A stretch of 64,000 nt of DNA from Dermanyssus gallinae (GCA_003439945.1 QVRM01006811.1:412001-476000), one strand, 5' to 3'. Positions 47,931-59,441 are shown, numbered from the stretch's first letter. Translations and numbers: made by a program. The notes: a model not told the origin generated them from the sequence alone.

Positions 47931-49678
47931 TAGTATGTCTTAGAGCAATACAGTTGTGAGGTTTGAATGTGTATCCTCATTATTTTATAGTTTCTTTCTT
48001 GCTGTCGTCAGCCCATCGCACCTAATATCGACGCGGCGTTTCCTCTGCAAACTGCCAATGAGAGCAGCTGCCTCAGAAAGTCGTCTTTGCGTGCATCTCC
48101 GGTGTTTGCTTGTATTCGATCACTTAAGTCTTTAATAAATGTCCTTGTTCTTCTGCTGACTGGGCCCATTGTCTCCATTGCAATCGGCACGAAATTGTAT
48201 CTAGACTCTAACTCTGTGTATTTACGCCACTTTTCTTTCTCTGCGTGTTCGGCCACCCATCCCGCCTCGGTAGCGCTGTGGCACACATAAGACGGTGCGG
48301 CTGTGCAGGAGACTGTCGCATCCCAAACCAGGCATTTGCCTTTTTTCCACGGCGGAATAGTGACACCGTCGGGCCTTTTATCGTCATGAAGTCCTAGTCT
48401 GGGTTCCAGCTTGCTAGGTATTCCCGCCCTCCGGAGAGCTCTTTGAATCACTGCATTTATTTCTGTGTGCCTGGGAGCCCGACCTTGGCTCTTGATGCAG
48501 CTCAACGGGTACAGGCCATTCTTCTCTACTGGTTTTCCACAGGCCTTGCAAATGTGTGGTTCGCATATCGACCCGCCGATTCTGAGAGCCGACACCATGC
48601 GGAATGAGACGTTGTCCAGCATGGTGCCGAGCTGTGGCGACGGGAGAGCCCTAAGGAATCCACCGCTGAAGGTGTCTCGTGTGGCCAAGAAGACTGCCTT
48701 CTCCGTAGAAGACTCAAGGCTTTCGGTGATCTCACGGGCTATAACTTTACATCTGTAGTTATCAAGCACTCTCTGCGTTACACGTTTCTCCCAAGGACCT
48801 GGATCCAACTTCAGCTTGACAAGCGACTCTGCCTCCTGCTTAGCTATGTGCAGCCGGTGGTGAGGACTCGGGTCGACTAGCGCCTCTGCCAGCGGGCTGA
48901 ATTCTAGCACAGACGCTGCGTAACATATGGGTGCCAATTCTACTGCTGATCGAACACCCAGTCCACCTTCTCTTATGGGGAGGCTTGCTCTTCGCCACGT
49001 ATCGTCCGTGAAATCGATGTTAAGGATTTCACTCAGTATGTCTCTCGTAGAGTCGTCATACGCTTGCAGGGCGTCGGGACCTTGGCTTGAGGTGCGCAAT
49101 GTGTAGTTGGATTTCGGGGAACCTAAACTATATCTCCAAAGACATAGTGCAGCTTGTGAGTGCATGGCCAACAAACAAGGCCGTGTCTGCAGCAACGCCC
49201 GGCGTTTTTTTGTTAAGGTCTTGTAAACACTTTGTGGACTAAGTGGAGCCCCAAGAACTTCTAACTCGGCCGGGTTAACTTGCTTACAGCCTGGTAGAAC
49301 GGCAGCAATGGTTTTGCGTGCTTCGTCTCGTTCCTGTGTGTCCCCCCCCCAACCGTTATAACTTCGCACTTGGAAAGATTGAGGATTGTCCCTCCTTCAT
49401 TTGCAAACTCTATTATCTTAAGTATGTCAGCGGCCACCACTTCTGCCGGTCCTCCTAATGTACCATCATTCAGGTACCAGATGTTCAATGGGCTTCTCAC
49501 TCGTGCCACTAGACGGGAGATTCCCAGACTGAACAAGGCGGGGCCTAGTGGGTCACCTTGTTGCACTCCATTTGTTGATTTAAGTGGCTCTTTGTCACAC
49601 CAGGATAGAAGTGACGGGTCCCTGTAGCATTGCCATACAAGTGGAAAGAGTTCCGGTACGTGTAGTCTTACTTCTTCT
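47931..49678 (-). mobile_element. LINE with RLE-like C-terminus between (TAA)n tracts
   Basis: A 1.75-kb 5'-truncated element. Its 3' end on the coding strand reads gacatactaaataataataa, leading into the (TAA)n at 47887-47930. Its truncated 5' end meets (TAA)n at 49679-49708. The stop codon is followed by a short 3' UTR of about 75 nt. It differs from the R2-like family at 25387 in every domain sequence. Confidence 0.8.
48008..49626 (-). pseudogene. RT and RLE-like C-terminal part of a second LINE family
   Basis: Begins inside the RT domain: GVQQGDPLGPALFSL, then NIWYLNDGTLGG at the active site, where the family has YxDD; the first Asp is Asn here. Next comes ILNLSKCEVITVG, then a frameshift in a C9 run (49342-49350). 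The second frame (453 codons) carries a thumb region, LPIREGGLGVRSA, a zinc-knuckle-like CKACGKPVEKNGLYPLSC with following RH, then RPDGVTIPPW and GKCLVWDATV. The last pair has the PD...D spacing of a restriction-like nuclease. The end is RGNAASILGAMG. I know similar C-termini from tick and other invertebrate LINEs. Codon integrity over 450 residues suggests a fairly recent copy, disabled by the Asn change and the frameshift. Confidence 0.8.
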
Positions 49679-49708
49679 GTTATTATTATTATTATTATTA
49701 TTATTATC
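49679..49708. repeat. (ATT)n at the truncated 5' end of a LINE
   Basis: About 30 bp of ATT repeats exactly at the break point of the RT coding sequence. Confidence 0.9.
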
Positions 49709-51575
49709 TCATTTCCGGTTACAGCTGTGTGTGAGCTCGTAAGGTTAGTCCATAGCGCCCCTATGGATGTAGCCCACCTTCTATGTATACAGCTAGAGAT
49801 AGAACCATAATAGTTGTGATAAAAATAATTTTGTTCACGCCGTATTTGTTCTTTGGTTTTTAGTTACTGATTGTTTTTGTCCTGACATGCTGTGTACGTG
49901 TGGCCATTTTAACGAAAGTATCAAACATGGTTTGTTTTAGCAGTTCCGACAAAAATGTTCGTATGCGCCTCTCTTTTAATTTCTTTCTCTCTTTCTCGTC
50001 CATCGTTTCTCGTCGCCATCTGTTCTTCTAAATATTTGTTCCTCCGTCGCGTTTTCACCAGATGCTATTGAGTTATCTTTTCTAGCGGTATTAGTAGTAG
50101 TACCTCTCGACTGAAAAACAGAGATCGCGGGCGTCGTACAATAGGAATGACAACAGCAAAACTCGTAGCAACAACAACAACAACAACAAAAACAATAACA
50201 ACCACGACGATGACAACAGCAACAACCACAACAACAGCAACAATCACAACAGCCCGTTAATAAAGACCGTCCACCATATCCCGGCCGCAACATACCTGCA
50301 GATGGAAATGACGATGCTGTTGCCGCTCTGGGCAGTTAGCAACGAACGACCGACACAGAGTTGACGCTTCGAGCTCGTACTCAAAGCCGAAAGGAATTTT
50401 CCCTTTCGGCGTTTCTCTGCGTCGACGACGTCAGACGACGAAGCGCGACGTACAGGGCAAACAGTCATCATAGATACCGTTATCATTATTACCACCATCA
50501 TTCGCATCGTCATCGTCATCATCATCATAAGCGTTCTCATGATGTTTAGATGTTTGAAATCGTTCACATGAAATCGTTTACGACGATGATGAAAACGCGC
50601 ATTTGCGTGAGAGAAGAGCAGACGCAACAGTGACAGCAGAGAAGCGGTCGAATGGGACAGATCTAAGGGCTTGCTCGGAATGCTCCAATGAGCAATGAAA
50701 GGGATACGTATGTGAAATGCAGTTGAACGTGTAGAGAGGGAAAGAAAGATAGAGAAAGAGAGAGAGAGAGAGAGAGACGCAGCGAGTTCGTAAAAGGGGG
50801 ACAAGCTAAAGCAAAGAAGGAAACTGAAGAGCGACATGGAAAAAAAACGGGAGAAAAGCGAGCGGTGTCGGGTGGGAAATAGCAGGAGATACTTCGCGAG
50901 GATGGCAATGAACAAAGAAAGAGAGCATGCTTTTGAGTGAACAGCTAGATTAGCATATTTGAATACTTACGTGGCCGATACATGCGAAATACTACCAACT
51001 ACAACTCATGCATGCGTTCTTGTGTGCGCATCTGTGTGAGCCTTCGTGTGTTTGTGTGTCATAAAAGGCAAATGAGGTATTCGTCCGTCTCTAGAAGTGA
51101 TTGCAGTGCTACCAGCATCACCGCCACCACCACCAGTGCGACGAAGACGATGTTCTCAGAGGAGCTCACTCGAATACTCGAATTCAAAGATATGGCGCAG
51201 GTGGTGCTTACTTTGCGCAACATGTTTACGTGCAGCTTTGATTTTTGATACTAATCCACATTTAGAGGAAGAGAGAGTCTTTACTATCGAAACAAAAAAG
51301 CATTGCGGGGCCCGCGTTAATGTAGCAGTAGTATTATATTTCCGGTGTACGACGTATTTTTTTGTACCCCAAGAGAGGTGAGGTAATTGCTGTCGTATCG
51401 TACGAGTATATAAATCCGGCTTCGACCAACACGCGTTCGCCTGTTGCGGGAGCGTCTGGGCCGCTTCGTATAATTGAAATGTTAAAGAAAGCATATCATC
51501 TGTATAATCTGTATAATTGTTTATGTTATATGCATACTCAATATGAGTGAAATAAATATGATGATGAAATATTAA

Positions 51576-51630
51576 AGAAAGGTATAACGTTACTTAGAGT
51601 AGTGTAACTATATAATTGTGCTAGTAGCTA
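51576..51630 (+). repeat. Short direct repeat, copy 1
   Basis: Shares ggtataacgtt-cttagagtagt plus a looser AT-rich continuation with 52147-52195. Both copies have AATAAA 10-40 bp upstream. Confidence 0.55.
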
Positions 51631-52146
51631 ATTTTGTATTACCAGTTTTCGCACAAATCACACAAGAATTAAATATTCTTCCATTCGGCAAAAACCTATT
51701 ACCAGTTTGCCCTCAGAACAGCCTCAACCTGATGGTGATGGCGAAAAGTGCGTCAAACATTTAGGAATTTAGAAACGCTTCCATCTCGACTCTACGTTTT
51801 AAAGACGCACATTCGCTGTCGATGTTACAGTCCGCGCAACCTGCGCCTTAGATTTATTAGCCTAGGCAGATAAATGCTGTGAGCTGTGAGTTCAGTGGCG
51901 TAGCCATGTAGCGAACACGTGCAGTTAATGCAGACAAACTCCGTTAATTAATAGGGTGCCGAAACGATTTGTGTAGGACCAAGTACTTAAGCTAATAGGG
52001 CTAGCTTTCTCGAGAGAGTACTAATGGGCACAACCTTGTAGGCGTTGGAACAATTAGAACTCCATCGGATGCATTAGTTTGCATCTAGTGCAATATCTGC
52101 AATCTGTAAAAATGGGCGACTGCAATTGTTCGACCAATAAACGGAA

Positions 52147-52195
52147 GGGTATAACGTTGCTTAGAGTAGTATTTATATAATAGCTATAATTCCTA
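52147..52195 (+). repeat. Short direct repeat, copy 2
   Basis: Second copy of the block at 51576, about 570 bp downstream, with one mismatch in the first 23 bases. Confidence 0.55.
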
Positions 52196-52313
52196 CAAAA
52201 GAATTATATTGGTGCGGTACAAATATGCTCCTAATAAATGCATTCTTTCCTTCTTGCATTCCTAAAAAACCTAAAAAAAGTATCTGCGTCTGTCGCTTTC
52301 TCCAGATCTCGCT

Positions 52314-52321
<8 letters not shown>

Positions 52322-52344
<23 letters not shown>
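52322..52344. repeat. (TA)n, short
   Basis: TA run of about 23 bp preceded by gtgtgtg. Confidence 0.85.
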
Positions 52345-52880
52345 TTTTACAAAGTATTTTCACGCATAAAATATTGGTCAAGACTACTCGAATACAAGAT
52401 ATATCCTAATCCTCAGCTATTCCCTGATAATAATTTAGCGTTTATTAAGTACGATATTACGAACTTTTTAACGTTTTCTTCTGTTAGTGACGTCGAAGGC
52501 CTTCCCGAACGGAGGACTTCTTCAGTCTTTTCACGTTTTGTAGCGAGAAATCGACGATACTACTTATACACAGTGTTTCGGAACACTGCTTAGCACCATA
52601 AGCAGTTCGTAACATGTTCACCAATTTAGAACGCGTGATGTGATTTTCAACGCAGAACTCGGTGCAGATTCGCTGCTTCTTCATTGCCGGCTCCCTAGAA
52701 ATCGCCGAATTTCGTTTTCACCACCTCTCTTTGAACCAAACTCAAACACTGAACGCCACCAATAAATGGCGCCTTGTATATAGCTGATGAATGGCGCTTC
52801 TAAGCAAAACGGAAGACCGTGCTGGTCTCGAAAAGGCAGTTGAAATTCAAAGTGCTAGAACTTGCTGATTCGACCTTGCA

Positions 52881-52883
<3 letters not shown>
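52345..52883. other. No gene recognised
   Basis: AT-rich unique sequence. A minus-strand frame at 52484-52684 has no motif. Confidence 0.5.

Positions 52884-52921
<38 letters not shown>
52884..52921. repeat. (TA)n microsatellite
   Basis: TA run of about 38 bp. Confidence 0.9.
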
Positions 52922-52924
<3 letters not shown>

Positions 52925-53511
52925 AGGATAAACCTCGATATAAACGAATTTGACAAAATAGTAGCTTAAATAACACGACCCACGACCCTGCGGTCACGAC
53001 CTGCCGATGCTCGAGACACCGCCTACTCTGCCTTGGCTTTCCGAATTTAAATGCTAATGCAGAGATGTAAAACGGCGGCGAACAGATAATGCCAAAGCCA
53101 GCAAAGCGCCTGTCAAAAGGAGAGAGAACAAGAAGCAAATGGCTGAACGGGCGAAAGCATTGTAATCGCTCGGAAGATCTCGCGCGCTCACTGCGAGTCT
53201 TTCTATGTACAAGTAAGTGAAGATCGAGCGCGCCTCTCCCCCCCCCCCTCCCTTCCCTACAAAGGCGGCCGTTTTGAAGCCGTTCGATTTGCATTAGGTA
53301 ATGGCTGGTCGGTCGCGTCTAGCGCCGATAACCTCACCGTCTTCCGCCCCTGGATAGACGCCTTGAATGGGCGACCAGCCAATGACAATGGGTGCGCGCC
53401 CAATTGGATCGGCTACAGCGGTGTGGGGTGTCGTCTCAGCGGAGAATCACTTCAATACGGCGTTCAACGGGATAATATCAACAAATCGCGATGCCGGCTA
53501 ATCGCAATGAT
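52922..53511. other. No gene recognised
   Basis: Moderately GC-rich, with an 11-C run at 53238-53248. No supported feature. Confidence 0.5.

Positions 53512-53555
<44 letters not shown>
53512..53555. repeat. (TA)n microsatellite
   Basis: TA run with TGT interruptions, about 44 bp. Confidence 0.9.
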
Positions 53556-53558
<3 letters not shown>

Positions 53559-53639
53559 GCGCTTAGCTAGCTGATGTGTGTAACATATACCTAATGTATT
53601 ATACGGAAAATAAACTTTATAGTTCTCACCGACTATAGC

Positions 53640-53741
53640 CTATATATATATAGAAAATACTATGATATTTATTATTAATCTATTACAATACGTTTGCACA
53701 CTCGGCAGTACTCGCCTTCCTATATATATATATATATATAT
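53640..53741. repeat. TA tract split by an R2-like 3' end
   Basis: TA units at 53640-53652 and 53721-53741 border a ~68-bp insert, as if one TA microsatellite had been split by the insertion. Confidence 0.8.
53653..53720 (-). mobile_element. R2-like element copy D, about 70 bp of 3' end
   Basis: Matches the terminal part of copies A-C: gaaaatact at the 3' edge, an aatct-attacaatacgtttgc block, then acactcggcag-actcgcctt. It is the most diverged and most truncated copy, containing only 3' UTR. Both edges run straight into TA repeats. Confidence 0.8.
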
Positions 53742-54153
53742 CATTTTGTGGTAAAATCGGTTGAAATTATTATCCATGTATGTATTTATTAATCAGCATT
53801 TGATTTATACACTCTTGCATTGCAGCTTTCCTACATCACTTTTGTCAGCGGTATCGCGCTTGTACGCTGTTGAAAGTGATACAGATTATACGATTCTCCA
53901 CGTACCTTGCAATTGCAATATACTATTATTATACGAACTAATACGAGAATCATTGGAAATACGAAAAAAATACGAACATTCGAATGTTATTATTAAACCC
54001 ATCTCGAGTACAAAGCTTCATATAAAATCCATGTACTGTAAACTCGGTACCGAAGTAGCTATTTTTGCAACATCGATTCTTCCAGTAGTTAGGGCGTTAT
54101 TGCTCTAGGCTTATAAAAACGCCAACTAACACCCGCAAACTTATAGTCCCTGT

Positions 54154-54202
54154 AGACAAAATGATTATCGAAGGATGAAATCCTTCGATAATCATTTTGT
54201 CT
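54154..54202. repeat. Perfect 23-bp inverted repeat, 3-nt loop
   Basis: The arms 54154-54176 and 54180-54202 are exact reverse complements (agacaaaatgattatcgaag...) around gaa. A partial third copy of the arm end (tcaatcattttgtc) follows. No T run follows either arm. Confidence 0.95.
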
Positions 54203-54579
54203 TCAATCATTTTGTCGGTACGGCACAAGCCATTCTGAGGTCCCCCTCAAAGGGTGGGGTCGAAGCCAACAATACCGCACAAGTCTGTTGAGGCTAATGC
54301 GGTGGGCTAAATTTTTAGAGAACTGGCTTTCATTTCTTCGAGCACTTTAAGATTCGCTTTGGATAGGTGAAGCCTTACTATTTGCATAAACAGCGGTCGT
54401 GCTATGATACTATGAAATTATAGAATGACCTTGCTATTTTCTCAATATGATTAGTAAAATGTTTGCGTTGAGAAGATTACTCTAAGGTAAAAACAAATTC
54501 GTAAACTATATTGGTGCTGACCTTCCCGAAATGCATAATTTTCGGCAAACTTATGCGCGGTTCCAAAAGTCGAGGCAAC

Positions 54580-54644
54580 GAAAGTGCTCTACCGCATAAT
54601 TGGAAATGGCTGAGGCGAAAGTGCTCTACCGCAAAATTGGAAAT
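54580..54644 (+). repeat. 28-bp tandem duplication
   Basis: gaaagtgctctaccgc-aattggaaat occurs at 54580-54607 and 54617-54644 with one mismatch; the spacer is ggctgaggc. Confidence 0.9.
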
Positions 54645-54946
54645 TATTAGAGGGATAATGAATGTTGCTCACAGGGTTTACACAAGTACACCGAAGAGAC
54701 ACATGCGATCAGGTGTCTATTCTCACAACTGCTCACAACGCTTTGACGATCTAGACGTCATTGCTTGAGTTTCATATAGCGGATCAATGTCTGCTATTAT
54801 GTTATACCATTCACGCATGTGTTCGTTGAAAGCTACCGTTTTCGGCAGAACGTGCACCTTCTGCAGGTTTCCAACACACAGCGGAAACGACACTAGTGAA
54901 TAGATTAACCCGTTAAGGCTAGTGCGCTGCACTCTAAGCGCCTTCT

Positions 54947-55760
54947 TTAGAAAAAAATACCAGTTACCTGTATGATCGCTGTGTGTTGAACAGCTCTGTC
55001 ATCTATGATGACTTGTCTTTTCTGTAAAATGCCTTCACTAAATTTCAGCATATTCAATAAAATCTCGCAAAGTGTTAGATTGTCACGTATAATCGTTTGC
55101 GTGCGGCCGTGCCAAAGACCACTTTGAAGTCTACGAATGCGACGAAGAGATAAATTTCTTTGGTTCGAAGTACCCGTAGCATAGCATTTAGAAGTCGAGC
55201 ACATGTTGACCGGCCCTTTCTGAAGCCATATAGTTGCTCAGATAGTTTTCTGTTATCCTTAAAGAAATCTTCTAATTGACGGGCAAGCATGGCCAACAGA
55301 AGTTCTTACATTGCGCACTTCTTTAAGATTTCTTTCCATTTCGTGGGTACTTAGGACGACTTGATCGCCTCGTCAAAGAGTGTAGTGAAGCAGGGCGCAA
55401 AAAAATCGCCTGTCTGAGATTTTGTGATTGAATCGGGCACCGGGCCCTACCGAACGGCGCTTTTATTGTCGCGTCTACTACGTCGGAATCGCTAAAATTC
55501 CAGAGCTTGACGAGCTTCAGTCACGCGCTTGTCCCACACTGGCATTACCACAGGAGCACATATTGAAGCGGTTATGGCACTGGCAAACATTTGATGAAAA
55601 TGAGCACTAAAAAATATCATATGAGATAGGCCACGTAGTTGCGCGCTTGTCTGCATGCAGCCGTTAATAAGACAGTTGTTGAACGTCAAGGGGCAATTTG
55701 CACTGTTTTCGCTCTTTGTGCCTCTTAATGGCGCTCTTTGTAACTGTTTTATAGTCACGG
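54947..55760 (-). pseudogene. LINE reverse transcriptase remnant (N-terminal half)
   Basis: Reading down the minus strand through shifts and stops: FFAPCFTTLFDEAIKS and VPTKWKEI (fingers region), then LLAMLARQLEDFF, LSEQLYGFRKGRSTCARLL, and LFVAFVDFKVVFGTA, the first catalytic strand (FVDFKKAFD in intact relatives). The stretch ends near VQHTAIIQVTG. The usual block between PTKWKEA and the LARQL helix is missing, indicating an internal deletion. No FADD follows. GFRKGRST is a strong RT signature. It is an old piece and cannot be assigned to clade. Confidence 0.6.
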
Positions 55761-57160
55761 CTTAAACTCATATTAAGAAAAATCATCTTAGGATGGGTTT
55801 CGGTTTGCTCGCTTTGACCGAGCGCTACCAGTAATGACACTTTAATTGCTGGTAGCAGACGGGCAAGATAAATAATAAAACTTAGACAAGGCCGCTCGCA
55901 ATATGTATTGTGCTATCACTTTTGAAGGACTCTAATATATTGCATTTACTATTATTAATTAGAATCCTTTTTTTGTAGCAGCGCTATCTTGCTATTATAC
56001 AACTCAACAAGCCCCCTACTTGCTCTGCCCGGCCCCTCTGTTTGTACGCCTAGGCATTTTGTTATACACCAACTAGAGACGAGACTGTGGGTTCGGTGGC
56101 GCATATCTCAGTGAGGACCAACACGTCATACTGCTCCGCTAAAGGAAAAAGTCGGAAAAATGCGCTTTAAAAGGCTATCAGACGGTTAAATTGGGGTGTC
56201 TCGTAATAACGTTTTAAAACACCCGCTTCAGCATATCTATACGGCTCAATCCAACGGGGTACAAACGCCAGATGGCCTCATGCTCGCTGTTACGTAAGCA
56301 AAGTTTGCCCTGAGCCTTGCAATCCTTCCTGAGATGTTCCAGAACGCCACATCTTCTAAACTTTGGCTTAGGAACCTTGCAGTCTGTGACAAAGCATCTA
56401 AAGTACTACATACATTATAAAATTGACTCTGAGAGCAGAAGGCACGGTCATTGGCACATATATGGAGTCGCTAGATTTCGTACGGCAGATCGCTTATCAA
56501 TATTGAGAACGATAGAGAGGTTATTGCTTTGTGCTACCCTGTAGTCTGATTCATTCAGATGTGTTTAAAGACCCTGTCGTCGAGCATTACAGACCCCCCC
56601 CCCCTGTAACACAACTTTAGTGTTACCGTTGAAACACCACATGGAACTATTTTCTCGGGGATTATTATTCGTGACGCTGTATCGAAATAGAAGAAAGCCA
56701 TTATAGTCGCCTAAAAGCGTATTGCTGCTCTGGCAAGCACTCCGTCGTTTTGATGAAATATTCCATCTGACTTCATTCTTCCAATGCAGCAATAACGTTA
56801 TGAATGACGCTTTTCTTTGCTATGCCACGGTACGATCAAGCTGGCAAGGGATTCACCTTTTCCTTACCGTATTACACAAGAGGCTGAGTTTCCATTCCTC
56901 GGGCAAGCAGAACGTTTTTATCATTCAATAAAGAGAGCAGCGAGGCAAAGTGCCAGAAGAACCGGCTATCGGAGGTGATCATTTCGGTTGAGGTCGGAAG
57001 CCGCAACTTTTCCTGGTGGCATCTTCATTATCTCCTCTACTACCTCCGAGATACGACTAGCGCAAACCAGCCCTGGCGGTATTCGGTTGCCAACTGACAT
57101 CATACGGACACATACGTCGGGGTACATTTAGGGATCGTAGAGAAGCTGGCAAACAACGAA
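55761..57160. other. No gene recognised
   Basis: Unique sequence with an 11-C run at 56594-56604. No element match is seen. Confidence 0.5.
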
Positions 57161-57165
57161 AATTA

Positions 57166-58440
57166 CTACGTAGCCTCTGACAGGCTTTTGGGCGCGTGTC
57201 GGAGTGTATCAATTTGTGTGAAGGAAATGGGACTGTTTATAAAGCGTGTTTTCCGCTGCCGGAATGCTGGTGGGTTTCGGCTTGAGCAAGCTGTTTCACA
57301 GTGCCGACAGGTGCAATACTCGTCTGGACTCATGGAAGCAAACTTTCGTGCACACTGCATGATGAAAGCCGTCATTGCATGACGCATAATAAGGTGGAGA
57401 GTTTCGTATCAGGCATCCTTCCACAAGTTGCTCATCATAACTTGCGTCTGATAGAAGTTCATGCCCACTTGACACTTGACTTAGCTTCCCACTTTAGAAA
57501 ATTCTCTGATAATCGCGAATTGGCCACAGGTTAAAGCGGCGCTGCAGGTCGTTTGTGAAAAGTGGGATGCCCGCAGCCAGCTACACCAATCGGTTGCGGC
57601 TGTTTCGGTGAATGCCCATAATCTGTGTATATATACGTTGCAGTTGAGTTTGTCAAAGCTCGAGGTGCTGAGATGTTCCCAGATTAGCTCGATCGCATAG
57701 CTTGCTGTAGGGGCAACTTTTGGGTTAAATAATTTTAAAGCCGTCCAGCCAGTGAGAGAAGCTGCAGATTATTAATTGAGTAGATGGCGATCAGCGCCTT
57801 ACGGACTTTTTTCTCTATATGTCTGGAGAACGAGGTACCGCTTGGCGTAAGTTCCAAGCCCAAATATGGTAAATGGTTGACAAAAGCTGTAGATTGGCCG
57901 TGAAGCTCTATGGTATAGGCTGTTGCAAGACGTTCTCCACGACGGAACTTCATTGCTTTTGTCTTTGATATATTTATCTCCAGTAGGTTCCTGTCGCAAA
58001 ATTTGCCAGAGTAACTAACGCTTGCTGACTGTGGAACCGACTTTCAGAGCGGATAGCAATATCATCAGCGTATTGGATGGGTTGCACTGATAGATGCCTC
58101 TGCTTCACAATCGTTGGCAGCTTAATGACAATTACAAACACCAGAACTGGACCAAGGTTATCGCCCTGGGAAGCACCCGTGGTTTGTCCAGATTTGGGAT
58201 GTTTGGCAACATCGTTCAGTATCACATAGTTCACCTGGAGAATAGCCGTTAATAGCTTGAGAAAACGTGTACAGTATCAACGGCAGATTTAAAATCCACA
58301 AATATTGCAACCATTGACCGCCCGCGGCGACTCACTGTGTTCTTAATGTTCTCAAGAATTATTGCGCAAGCAGGTCTGTGGGTATGAAGCCCTCTACTTG
58401 AGGCAATTTTTTAGGCGCCGAGTTAGGAGCAACGTTAATA
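57166..58440 (-). pseudogene. LINE reverse transcriptase remnant (palm to C-terminus)
   Basis: Minus strand, several frames: GFIPTDLL and ACAIILENIKNTV with AIFVDFKSAVDTV (first catalytic strand), GASQGDNLGPVLVFV (template-binding loop), then PIQYADDIAI (intact YADD active site). MKFRRGE and NHLPYLGLELTPSG follow (motifs after the active site). Further on come a thumb region (YAIELIWEHLS) and a cysteine patch, PDEYCTCRHCETAC. The C-terminus is probably the same family as the plus-strand remnant at 7669-8395. Multiple stops and shifts make it non-functional. Confidence 0.65.
58339..58417 (-). repeat. 79-bp RT segment, inverted-pair member 1
   Basis: Reverse complement matches 59442-59520 with about 4 mismatches by hand count. 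It codes the RT region just upstream of the first catalytic strand, in the context of the longer remnant. Confidence 0.9.
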
Positions 58441-58741
58441 GTTTAAAAACACTGCTTTTCTCTTAAATTCCTGTCCAGGCTGAAGAAACCATCAGGCCAC
58501 TTTTGCCATTAGGAATCACGGCTAGTATACAGTCTTGCCAACTAGCCGGTATATCCCCCATGTTCAGGCATCTATTCCTTAAGTGAGTAATCGCGATTCC
58601 GGCTGCTTGATATGATCATTTGTAATCATATCTGGTCCCGGCGCCCTTCCATTTTAAGGTGCAAAATTTTAAATGACGCTGTTGCATATTGGATGGCCGC
58701 GAATAGAAGTTTGTACTTGCGCGCCATGATGATGATGATTT

Positions 58742-58841
58742 CTGCATGTTAGCACGACGCCCGCAACGGCACTGTTGGCCACAACCCACTACGGCGCCGT
58801 TAGTCACAACCCGCCACTGCACTGTTAGCCACAACCCGCCA
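58742..58841 (+). repeat. Four 25-bp tandem repeats upstream of a TATA box
   Basis: Units at 58742, 58767, 58792 and 58817, each of the form c-g-cactgttagccacaacccgcca, diverging toward the left. They end 41 bp before tataaaaa. Confidence 0.8.
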
Positions 58842-58881
58842 CTGGACGTTCGCGCACTGTCACGGTGCCGGTCGTCGGCCG

Positions 58882-58889
58882 TATAAAAA
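58882..58889 (+). promoter_or_regulatory. TATA box
   Basis: tataaaaa in a GC-rich surround, 41 bp after four tandem 25-bp repeats. It is the best core-promoter match in the window. Confidence 0.55.
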
Positions 58890-59069
58890 GGGATGCGCGC
58901 CATTTTATCAACCCCTTGCTATCCCGAGCGTTCGGCGTAACGCGTGCTCTGCAAACCCTTAGTCCGGCGGCGACCGAGACGTCCGACAGCGTGGCAACGG
59001 CAGCGACGTGAGCGTGGCAGTGATACTGCCCTAGGGTAGTGAGTAATCGTGGTTAGCAGGCGCAGGTAG

Positions 59070-59071
<2 letters not shown>

Positions 59072-59112
<41 letters not shown>

Positions 59113-59113
59113 C
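59072..59113. repeat. (TA)n microsatellite
   Basis: About 42 bp of TA with a TGT step, inside the proposed LTR. Confidence 0.9.
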
Positions 59114-59407
59114 ATATTTAGTTGAGTGATTGTTAGAAGTAGCACAGCAGTATTGCTAAGTGTGTACTGTGTGTGAGTTCTGGCGGCGAAACAGCTTAGC
59201 GCTAACCGCCGGGACATTGAGTAGAGTGTAAGTTAAGTAGGCAATAATACGAAGAGAGGAGGCGCTGCCGTATTGCTCTCATTCGTATCGTGAATTATAA
59301 TAAATATAAATCAGCGTCAGTGAACCCGCGCAAATTCGACTGTCTTCATTCAACGGTTCCGTTGGCAACAGACGCATTTTAGCTATGAAGTAACGTCTAG
59401 AGATGAT

Positions 59408-59440
59408 ATTATTATTATTATTACTACTACTACTATAATT
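59408..59440. repeat. (ATT)n(ACT)n
   Basis: Compound triplet tract on the left of the 79-bp RT segment. Confidence 0.85.
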
Positions 59441-59441
59441 A

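Larger units (their letters stand above)
49710..52321. other. Repeat-rich, no gene recognised
   Basis: CAA-rich (50168-50250) and CAT-rich (50490-50530) stretches, a GA run (50757-50777) and CpG-rich DNA to about 51000. Then AT-rich unique sequence with a ~50-bp block at 51576 that recurs at 52145. A 223-codon minus frame at 50244-50915 is Ser/Leu/Met low-complexity and not called. Confidence 0.45.
53742..54940. other. No gene; hairpin and short tandem repeat inside
   Basis: AT-rich unique sequence apart from the inverted repeat at 54154 and the 28-bp duplication at 54580. Confidence 0.55.
58747..59370 (+). mobile_element. Probable solo LTR with TATA box and poly(A) signal
   Basis: Starts TGTTAGC and ends GGCAACA. 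A clean TATA box, tataaaaa (58882-58889), follows enhancer-like tandem repeats, and AATAAA lies at 59299-59304, 66 nt before the proposed end. There is no ORF between. This promoter-plus-terminator layout in 620 bp is what an LTR has. A target duplication is not visible and the left edge falls in a tandem repeat, so boundaries are uncertain. It carries a TA tract at 59072-59113. A short host transcription unit is the alternative. Confidence 0.4.

Noticed and set aside
50244..50915. 223-codon minus-strand ORF
   Set aside because: Composed of Ser/Leu runs from GA repeats and Met runs from CAT repeats; no complexity expected of a real protein.
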